A DNA stretch of 10,935 bases from Alphaproteobacteria bacterium UBA5343 (GTDB lineage: Bacteria; Pseudomonadota; Alphaproteobacteria; RF32; UBA5343): positions 1,361 to 12,295 of the forward strand of contig DHQH01000091.1 in NCBI GenBank assembly GCA_002410125.1, in the 5' to 3' direction. Positions 6,572 to 10,935 of this stretch are shown piece by piece (within the stretch, counting starts at the first letter, position 1; the number at the start of each line of letters is the position of its first letter). The translations under genes were made by a program, and so were the position numbers. Below the pieces are notes generated by a model that was given only the letters and a program-made list of their open reading frames with translations, was not told the DNA's origin and ran no database searches.

Positions 6572-6604
6572 GTCATTGCGAGGAACGAAGTGACGTGGCA
6601 ATCT
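6572..6604. repeat. Palindromic repeat, GTCATTGCGAG family, full copy
   Basis: The element starts GTCATTGCGAGGAACGAAG and ends GACGTGGCAATCT. The arms ATTGC (from 6575) and GCAAT (to 6602) pair. It is close to the well-known dispersed repeat starting GTCATTGCGAGGAGC and ending CGGCAATCT, seen in many unrelated bacterial genomes. It lies 9 bases past the mipZ stop and before the terminator, so it is transcribed in the mipZ 3' untranslated region. Best-preserved copy of the family in the window. Confidence 0.8.
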
Positions 6605-6616
6605 TGTACTATTGCA

Positions 6617-6663
6617 TAAAAAATACCCTCCTGCCTATTATAGCAAAAGGGTATTTGTTTTCT
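6617..6663. terminator. Bidirectional terminator between mipZ and the 6662-7042 gene
   Basis: AAATACCCT (6621-6629) pairs perfectly with AGGGTATTT (6648-6656) around an 18-base loop. On the + strand GTTTTCT follows. On the - strand the stem is followed by a T run (complement of the A run at 6618-6623). It separates two convergent genes; the - strand gene's stop codon is at 6662-6664, right beside the stem. Confidence 0.8.
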
Positions 6664-7042
6664 AAAAACCAAAAAGCCTGCTGAACTCAGCAACTCTTTC
6701 ATCCATCTGACTAAGTATTGCAATCGCGAATACGGATACCATAATAACTCTCGAAGTCTTCTTGAGAGTTTTAGGTAAAAGCACTGGTATTGCCATAACT
6801 ATCATTGCAATAATAGTCCAAATACCTCTAAGATCATCATGTAGCTTAGCTCCCATCATATCTAGTATAAGAGGAATCATTAATAAACTACAATAAAAGA
6901 CAACATAAACTCGTCTTAGACGGCGAAAAAACCTATCCCAACTCCATCCAGAGTTTCTAGTTGTTGTTGTTGAATCTTGGTTTTCGATATTCTTATTTCT
7001 TCCCCAATCTCTGGGGTTAAAATCAATTGTCGGTACATTCAT
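6662..7042 (-). CDS. Small membrane protein, three predicted helices
   Basis: A 126-residue protein that I do not recognise. The N-terminal 35 residues are polar and probably disordered, with a run of four Thr (25-28) and a Trp-rich patch (GWSWDRFF, 32-39). A strongly basic stretch RRLRR (40-44) comes next, then three membrane segments at about 45-64, 73-90 and 98-111. The C-terminal tail is short and mixed-charge. By the positive-inside rule the N-terminus is cytoplasmic. There is no enzyme motif. No Shine-Dalgarno sequence is visible before the ATG at 7042. A likely promoter (7119-7146) lies upstream and a terminator at its end, so it is a single-gene unit. It shares orientation with the two barrel-type genes upstream but is cut off from them by a terminator. 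Confidence 0.68.
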   Translation of the reverse strand: MNVPTIDFNPRDWGRNKNIENQDSTTTTRNSGWSWDRFFRRLRRVYVVFYCSLLMIPLILDMMGAKLHDDLRGIWTIIAMIVMAIPVLLPKTLKKTSRVIMVSVFAIAILSQMDERVAEFSRLFGF

Positions 7043-7118
7043 AGCATATAAGTTTTAGATTTATTTACGAATTATAGAGAGGATTAATACAGAAAACTAA
7101 TATAAGTTTCTGCTAAAA

Positions 7119-7146
7119 ATATTATCACCTCTATATAGTTTGTCAA
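7119..7146 (-). promoter_or_regulatory. Likely sigma-70 promoter of the 6662-7042 gene
   Basis: On the - strand a perfect TTGACA (7141-7146) is followed after 16 bases by TAATAT (7119-7124). The leader would be about 70 bases. It starts just past the terminator of the upstream gene (7165-7199), which fits independent transcription. Confidence 0.5.
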
Positions 7147-7164
7147 ATCCTTCTCTTAATTTGC

Positions 7165-7199
7165 AAAAAAAACATCCCCGAGCAAAAGCTCAGAGATGT
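7165..7199 (-). terminator. Rho-independent terminator of the 7225-7779 gene
   Basis: A 12-base stem (7172-7183 with 7188-7199) around loop AAAA is followed on the - strand by seven T (7165-7171). On the - strand RNA the two imperfect positions are G-U pairs, while on the + strand they would be C-A mismatches. This shows the hairpin is kept for - strand transcription. It begins 26 bases after the stop codon. Confidence 0.88.
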
Positions 7200-7224
7200 A
7201 TAGAAGTTTTAATTTTTTCGTTAC

Positions 7225-7779
7225 CTACCACTTGCTTTCAGGTTGTAATTTCAAAGGTTTCACCAAATACCAAATTTCATTGATATTAAAGGAAACTGAG
7301 AAATTTATAGAGAAGTTTTTTTCTGGCACCCTATTAGGATACACATCATAAACCTCAATCCCTGTTGGAAAGTATCTTGCAGATACTTCCAAATTCATAA
7401 ACATGTGATACCATCTTAATCCAAGTTCTGGAAATACTTCAAATTGATTAACTGAAGCATTGTCAAAACGGGCGGTAATACCACCAAATAAGCTTAACCA
7501 GTCATCAGAAGTAAAAGGTAAATACCTTTTTACTGTAGCTTCAGCACCTAAATCGGTATTGAGTTTCAGTTCATACTTCATCAGGCCATCCAGATATCCA
7601 ACTCCAATAGATGGGTGTCTATCGTCAATACGATCATCCCAGTTAAGGGAGACAGATAAACCATCCATTGTTGTTCGCTCTTTTGGAAACTCAAGTTTCA
7701 TATTCTGAGCAGATACAAGGTTAGAAACTGTTAAAACGATCACTGTGATAACGAGGGTAACGTTAGCAAAATTTTTCAT
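7225..7779 (-). CDS. Secreted, probably outer-membrane beta-barrel protein
   Basis: A 184-residue protein of no recognised family. I place the start at 7779, not at the in-frame ATG at 7815, because translation from 7779 opens directly with a typical signal peptide: MKNF, a Val/Ile/Leu core, and cleavage after VSA at 24, leaving an N-terminal Gln. The mature part consists of alternating polar and hydrophobic or aromatic stretches (such as LSVSLNWDD, MKYELKLNTDLGAEATV, LEVSARYFP, FSINFSVSFNI), the pattern of about eight beta strands of a small outer-membrane barrel. No Shine-Dalgarno sequence precedes the ATG. An -AQ signal-peptide end and absence of a Shine-Dalgarno sequence are common in Bacteroidetes. 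GC over 7261-7740 is about 36% by hand count. It has its own terminator and a likely promoter about 170 bases upstream. Possibly a distant relative of the 8294-8977 gene; function unknown. Confidence 0.72.
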   Translation of the reverse strand: MKNFANVTLVITVIVLTVSNLVSAQNMKLEFPKERTTMDGLSVSLNWDDRIDDRHPSIGVGYLDGLMKYELKLNTDLGAEATVKRYLPFTSDDWLSLFGGITARFDNASVNQFEVFPELGLRWYHMFMNLEVSARYFPTGIEVYDVYPNRVPEKNFSINFSVSFNINEIWYLVKPLKLQPESKW

Positions 7780-8051
7780 GTTGATAGAATTTATGGCAAA
7801 TCCAAAATATATCATTGTGATATGTCTTGTTTTGCCGTTATTATTTATTTTATTTTTGGTTCTAATGAAAAATTTTTATGTCTTCAAAAAAAAAGAATAA
7901 TAGGGGAAACAAATAAGGACATAAAAATAGTTAATACAATTTCATTGTATCATATTTTTTGCTTTTTTTATACCAAAACAGCCCCTGTAACAAAAAATTA
8001 ACATTTAATTAACTTTTCTCATTTTCCCATCACTATCCCAACAAATCTCCT
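7780..8051 (-). promoter_or_regulatory. Non-coding leader of the 7225-7779 gene with promoter and two inverted repeats
   Basis: I see no gene here. On the - strand TTGGTA (7971-7976) and TATGAT (7949-7954), 16 bases apart, form a likely promoter. Immediately downstream, overlapping the -10, is a perfect inverted repeat ATACAAT-TTC-ATTGTAT (7934-7950). A second, ATATCA-TTG-TGATAT, lies at 7809-7823, about 30 bases before the start codon. Either could be a regulator-binding site or a short RNA hairpin. The leader would be about 165 bases, long for a small gene. The short frame at 7780-7815 that would extend the protein upstream overlaps the second repeat and is unlikely to be translated. Confidence 0.42.
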
Positions 8052-8180
8052 CCCCATTTAATGGGGTCATCCTCGAGCCAAGTTTACTTGAATAGCTCGG
8101 GGATCCAGAACATATGTAATCAATATATCGAATTGCTAAAGCAATAGACCTGGATTCCCAGACTAAATTCTGAGAATGAC
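8052..8180. repeat. Composite multi-hairpin palindromic repeat
   Basis: A perfect hairpin CCCCAT-TTA-ATGGGG (8052-8066) runs into a larger element from GTCATCCTC (8066-8074) to GAGAATGAC (8172-8180), whose ends pair. Inside, GGGATCCAG (8100-8108) pairs with CTGGATTCC (8150-8158). Three smaller hairpins nest within: CCTCGAGC/GCTCGGGG (8071-8102) enclosing CAAG-TTTA-CTTG (8079-8090); ATTGC-TAAA-GCAAT (8132-8145); and TTCCCAG/CTGAGAA (8155-8176). It resembles the dispersed GTCATCC...GGATCCAG / CTGGATTCCC...GAATGAC pairs found in several proteobacteria. It lies between two - strand genes, past the terminator of 8294-8977. An open 63-codon frame crosses it, but that is expected of a repeat and is not called as a gene. 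Confidence 0.78.
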
Positions 8181-8208
8181 AATATTTATATCCCACTGCA
8201 AATGGTGT

Positions 8209-8265
8209 TTAAAACAAAAAAAAGAGACCTGTTTAGCTAGTTTCCTAGCCAAACAAAGTCTCTTT
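8209..8265 (-). terminator. Strong Rho-independent terminator of the 8294-8977 gene
   Basis: The outer stem AAAGAGAC/GTCTCTTT (8221-8228 with 8258-8265) and inner stem GTTTAGCTAG/CTAGCCAAAC (8231-8240 with 8245-8254) close a TTTC loop. On the - strand the one imperfect inner pair is G-U and the stem is followed by eight T, then G and four T. It begins 28 bases after the stop codon. The G-U pairing and T run show - strand use. Confidence 0.9.
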
Positions 8266-8293
8266 ACCCTCATCTTTAATCACACAATCGGGG

Positions 8294-8977
8294 TTATTCC
8301 CGACTATTGTATTTTCCTTGATTCCACGGGGCAATTTGTGGAATCCCGAAGTTCAGTTTAACTCCCCAACTAAAATTCGAAAAATCCTCGAAATTTTTGG
8401 GGCTAATCACTGCAACATAGGGCTTTATATATATAAAGTCCCATGCTTGATACTCCAGGCCCGCAATCAAGTTAGGGCTAAAATTGTACCAACTCTCATG
8501 CTTAAACTGCATTTGCAATTCTCCATCGACATAATCGCCGATGTCATAAGCAATTGAGTCTCGGTAGTCTATCACGGTCGAAATGCCCGCAAAAACCGAT
8601 AGGTTATTGATTTTCGTAGGCAGTTTCAGTGTTACTTCCACCAAGCCATCTCTTTCAGTGCTGAAACCAGCACCAATCGAGAAATACTGAAATTCAACTC
8701 CTATGTAGGCAAACACTGCCTCATAGTAGTTTCTATAGTCAGCTCCCACAACAAGGCCGTAGCCTTTGGTGTTTAGAAACGGAAATCCGCGAGTGGTATC
8801 ACCCACTTGGATTATCTCAGTTTCTGCCTCGGGGAATTCCCCGAACAGTTTGATGTCAACGATGTGTCGACGTTTTCCTAAGCTATCAATCTCTGTGCGA
8901 GATTCTGTAGTCACCTCTTGGGCAACACTAGTTAATGCCATAGCTACTACGGCAATTAACAAAATTAATTTTTTCAT
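8294..8977 (-). CDS. Secreted outer-membrane beta-barrel-like protein, foreign-looking
   Basis: A 227-residue protein with no family that I can name. Residues 1-19 are a clear signal peptide (MKKLILL, hydrophobic core, cleavage after SVA, then Gln20). Residues 20-60 are acidic and polar. From about 70 onward, strands alternate as in a porin-like or OmpW/OmpA-like small barrel (GYGLVVGADYRN, IGVEFQYFSIGAGFS, LVEVTLKLP, NLIAGLEYQAWDFIYIKPYVAVI, FSWGVKLNFGI). Tyr, Phe and Trp are frequent, as at barrel girdles. No Shine-Dalgarno sequence precedes the ATG; the upstream AT-rich tract and the -AQ cleavage site are typical of Bacteroidetes. GC over 8341-8940 is about 44% by hand count, roughly ten points above mipZ and ugd. 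I infer horizontal origin. It has its own strong terminator. A barrel is well supported by pattern; its role (adhesin, porin, assembly factor) is unknown. Confidence 0.8.
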   Translation of the reverse strand: MKKLILLIAVVAMALTSVAQEVTTESRTEIDSLGKRRHIVDIKLFGEFPEAETEIIQVGDTTRGFPFLNTKGYGLVVGADYRNYYEAVFAYIGVEFQYFSIGAGFSTERDGLVEVTLKLPTKINNLSVFAGISTVIDYRDSIAYDIGDYVDGELQMQFKHESWYNFSPNLIAGLEYQAWDFIYIKPYVAVISPKNFEDFSNFSWGVKLNFGIPQIAPWNQGKYNSRE

Positions 8978-9306
8978 AATACTGTTTTTTATTTTATGTT
9001 ATTAATTTGTTTTGTCTAAATAAAAAATGGCACTATAAATTCCTTGAAATTCATAATGATATATATTGCTTTTAAGTCGATTAGTAATAATTTTCCAATG
9101 TCAATAATAGCATATTTTTATAATTTGTCTATAATTTTCGTCAAAAAACTTTTACCACCCCTCTAAAAAATCTTCCAAATCCCCAAAACACTCATATAAT
9201 CACTTATAAAATTCTTGTTTATTACCTCTAATTAACCTTGCAAATATAGCTTTACTCCACTAGCTTATAGGCACATATAAAAACAATTTTTTTGGAGAAT
9301 ATACTA
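8978..9306. other. Divergent intergenic region between the 8294-8977 gene and ugd
   Basis: 329 bases, very AT-rich, with no gene visible on either strand. On the - strand a perfect TTGACA (9099-9104) may be a -35 for the barrel gene, but no good -10 follows at the right spacing. On the + strand TTGCAA (9238-9243) and several TATA-like hexamers (9195-9200, 9275-9281) could drive ugd, none convincing. The ugd ribosome-binding site GGAG is at 9294-9297. No repeat of the palindromic families is present here. Confidence 0.5.
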
Positions 9307-10614
9307 ATGAATATAACAATGATTGGAACTGGCTATGTTGGTCTTGTTACAGGAACTTGCTTTGCAGAAAAAGGCTTTAATGTTACTTGTGTTGACCTAA
9401 ATGAAGATAAAATCAATAAATTACACAATAATATTATGCCAATTTATGAGCCAGGTCTTGATAAGCTAGTTGAAAAAAATGTTGCCGATAATAGATTATC
9501 TTTCACAACTGACCTCAAATCAGCCGTTTCCAAATCAGATTTAGTATTTATTTGTGTTGGAACTCCAGAAAATAAAGAAACCGGCCATGCAGATATGAAA
9601 TATGTTTACGGTGCAGCTAAAGAAATAGGGGAAGCCTTACAAGGTTTCACCGTAATCGTTGACAAGTCAACTGTTCCTGTAGGTACTGGTGATGCGGTAG
9701 AAAAAATCATTAAAGAAACCAATCCAAATGCTGATTTTGCGGTTGCTTCAAATCCAGAATTTTTAAGAGAAGGTTCTGCAATTTCAGATTTCTTAAACCC
9801 AGACAGAGTAGTTGTTGGAACTGATAATGAAAAAGCCAAATCAATGCTAGCTAATCTTTATAAATGGGCAAGTGATGAAGGTTTTTCTGTAATGTTCACC
9901 GCCAGAAGAACTGCTGAACTAATCAAATATGCTGCTAATGCTTTTTTAGCAATGAAAATCACCTACATCAATGAAATTGCAGATTTGTGCGAAAATGTAG
10001 AAGCAAATGTAGAAGATGTTGCTTTGGGTATTGGTCTTGATAGCAGAATTGGTAAAAAATTCTTACAAGCAGGTCCAGGCTATGGTGGTTCATGCTTCCC
10101 AAAAGATACTATGGCATTGGTTAGAACTTCAGAGCAATTTAATAGCCCAATCAAGTTAATTCAAAAAACAACAGAATTAAACGAAGCTAGAAAATTAAAT
10201 ATGGTTGGTAAAATCAAAAAGGCTTTTAATGGTGATGTTAAAGGCAAAGATATTGCTATTTTAGGGTTAACTTTTAAGGCAAATACTGATGATATGAGAG
10301 AATCTTGCTCAACCGTAATCATTCCAGAATTAGCAAAACTTGGAGCTAACATTAAGGCTTATGACCCTCAAGGAATGGAAGAAGCTAAACATTTAATAAA
10401 GGCAGATATCACTTATTGTGATAGTAAAGAAGAAGCTCTTAAAAATGCTGATGGTTTGGTTATCTTGACCGAATGGGATGAGTTTAAAAACCTATCTGTA
10501 AAAGAAGTTACAGATTTGATGAAAGGTAACTTATTCATCGACCTTCGTAATCTTTATGATGATAAAATTATGAAACAAGATTCAAAGATTAAATATGTAA
10601 GTTTGGGTAGATAG
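9307..10614 (+). CDS. ugd: UDP-glucose 6-dehydrogenase
   Basis: A 435-residue cytoplasmic enzyme that oxidises UDP-glucose twice with NAD+ to UDP-glucuronate, a precursor of capsule, exopolysaccharide or lipid A sugars. The N-terminal Rossmann motif is GTGYVGLVTG (7-16). CVGTP marks the end of the NAD domain, and PEFLREGSAISDFLNPDRVVVG is the substrate-binding block. The catalytic set is complete: Lys207, Asn211, Cys263 (in YGGSCFPKD) and Asp267. The C-terminal domain carries LGLTFKANTDDMRES with the UDP-binding region. I start at ATG 9307 rather than the in-frame TTG at 9292, because GGAG (9294-9297) lies 9 bases before 9307 and would be inside the longer version. Length is normal for the family. 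Codon use fits the low-GC core genes. No other sugar-nucleotide gene is adjacent, and a strong hairpin ends the gene, so it looks monocistronic. Confidence 0.97.
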   Translation: MNITMIGTGYVGLVTGTCFAEKGFNVTCVDLNEDKINKLHNNIMPIYEPGLDKLVEKNVADNRLSFTTDLKSAVSKSDLVFICVGTPENKETGHADMKYVYGAAKEIGEALQGFTVIVDKSTVPVGTGDAVEKIIKETNPNADFAVASNPEFLREGSAISDFLNPDRVVVGTDNEKAKSMLANLYKWASDEGFSVMFTARRTAELIKYAANAFLAMKITYINEIADLCENVEANVEDVALGIGLDSRIGKKFLQAGPGYGGSCFPKDTMALVRTSEQFNSPIKLIQKTTELNEARKLNMVGKIKKAFNGDVKGKDIAILGLTFKANTDDMRESCSTVIIPELAKLGANIKAYDPQGMEEAKHLIKADITYCDSKEEALKNADGLVILTEWDEFKNLSVKEVTDLMKGNLFIDLRNLYDDKIMKQDSKIKYVSLGR

Positions 10615-10647
10615 GGATATTGGCTCAATAACCGTATTTAAGACAAA

Positions 10648-10676
10648 AGAAAGGGCTGGAATTTCCAGCCCTTTCT
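10648..10676. terminator. Perfect hairpin between ugd and the 10694-10935 gene, probable bidirectional terminator
   Basis: AGAAAGGGCTGGAA (10648-10661) is the exact reverse complement of TTCCAGCCCTTTCT (10663-10676); sterically about 12 pairs can form. Downstream U content is moderate on the + strand (TTTCTAATATTC) and better on the - strand (CCCTTTCTTTTGTC). It lies between convergent stop codons. Confidence 0.75.
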
Positions 10677-10693
10677 AATATTCAGTCTTTATT

Positions 10694-10935
10694 TTACTTC
10701 CCATGCTCCTTTGGGTACATCTTTTCCTCTAAAGCAATTTGCTCTAAAGAAAAATATATGCTCTGCCATAGCATATAGCCTGATAGTTCAGGCTTCCATT
10801 CATATATACCACTGCTTATTTTGCAAACAGCAGTGATGTGTTTTTTATCACCATTGGCATAAGCAATCGAATTTCTGCGATCTTCTGGTGATGCCATTTC
10901 CATAATATAAGTTCTGGCATTTTCTACATGCCTAT
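10694..10935 (-). CDS. Unrecognised protein, C-terminal part, truncated by window edge
   Basis: The frame is open from the stop at 10694 to the right edge, so at least 80 codons are visible and the true start may lie beyond the window. An internal ATG at 10903 has no Shine-Dalgarno sequence and is preceded by in-frame codons (reading HVENARTYI), so I treat the gene as continuing. The visible sequence is soluble and mixed-charge, with one Cys, a motif EMASPEDRRNSIAYANGDKK and a short aromatic stretch GYMLWQSIYFSLEQ. No family comes to mind. GC is near 40% in the one line counted, above ugd. The convergent hairpin at 10648-10676 supports it being transcribed. Confidence 0.5.
   Translation of the reverse strand, partial: RHVENARTYIMEMASPEDRRNSIAYANGDKKHITAVCKISSGIYEWKPELSGYMLWQSIYFSLEQIALEEKMYPKEHGK

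Noticed and set aside
8005..8196. 63-codon open frame on the - strand across the composite palindrome
   Set aside because: The frame is made almost wholly of the repeat and has no Shine-Dalgarno sequence or protein-like pattern; recorded under the repeat instead.
9292..9306. N-terminal extension of ugd from the TTG at 9292
   Set aside because: The GGAG ribosome-binding site would fall inside it, and the Rossmann motif begins at residue 7 from the 9307 ATG as in the family.

Overview
The window looks like a piece of an AT-rich alphaproteobacterial chromosome, possibly near the Rickettsiales or another deep, reduced lineage. This rests on clear MipZ (the alphaproteobacterial division-site ATPase), a TIGR01459-type class IIA HAD protein, a D,D-carboxypeptidase with a C-terminal SPOR domain, low GC in the core genes (roughly one third by eye) and many short palindromic intergenic repeats. 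The tRNA-His gene still encodes G-1 opposite C73. The assignment to order is inference.

Left part (1-1633, + strand): the 3' end of pyrD (class 2 dihydroorotate dehydrogenase), a HAD-IIA hydrolase whose start codon overlaps the pyrD stop, and a small exported protein of unknown function 3 bases later. This looks like one operon. It converges on uup (1858-3681, - strand), a duplicated-ATPase ABC-F protein. The 224 bases between them are packed with palindromic repeats of three families, and another copy sits in the uup leader.

Middle part (3876-6562): a small four-helix membrane protein, a bidirectional terminator, tRNA-His(GUG) on the - strand with its own likely promoter, then a two-gene division and envelope unit, SPOR-domain D,D-carboxypeptidase followed by mipZ. 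A repeat and a bidirectional terminator close it.

Right part (6662-8977, - strand): three separate single-gene units encoding a small membrane protein and two secreted, probably beta-barrel, outer-membrane proteins. The last two have Bacteroidetes-style signal peptides ending in AQ, no visible Shine-Dalgarno sequence and, for the 8294-8977 gene, clearly higher GC (about 44% over 8341-8940, counted by hand). This is the accessory-looking block and the best candidate for horizontal transfer. A large composite palindrome (8052-8180) lies between the two barrel genes.

Far right: ugd (UDP-glucose 6-dehydrogenase, 9307-10614, + strand) with all catalytic residues, a strong hairpin, and the 3' part of an unrecognised gene on the - strand that runs off the window.

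I saw no CRISPR array, transposase, integrase, toxin-antitoxin pair or recognisable defence system. The most interesting non-ordinary material is the repeat families, the foreign-looking barrel genes and the dac-mipZ pairing.
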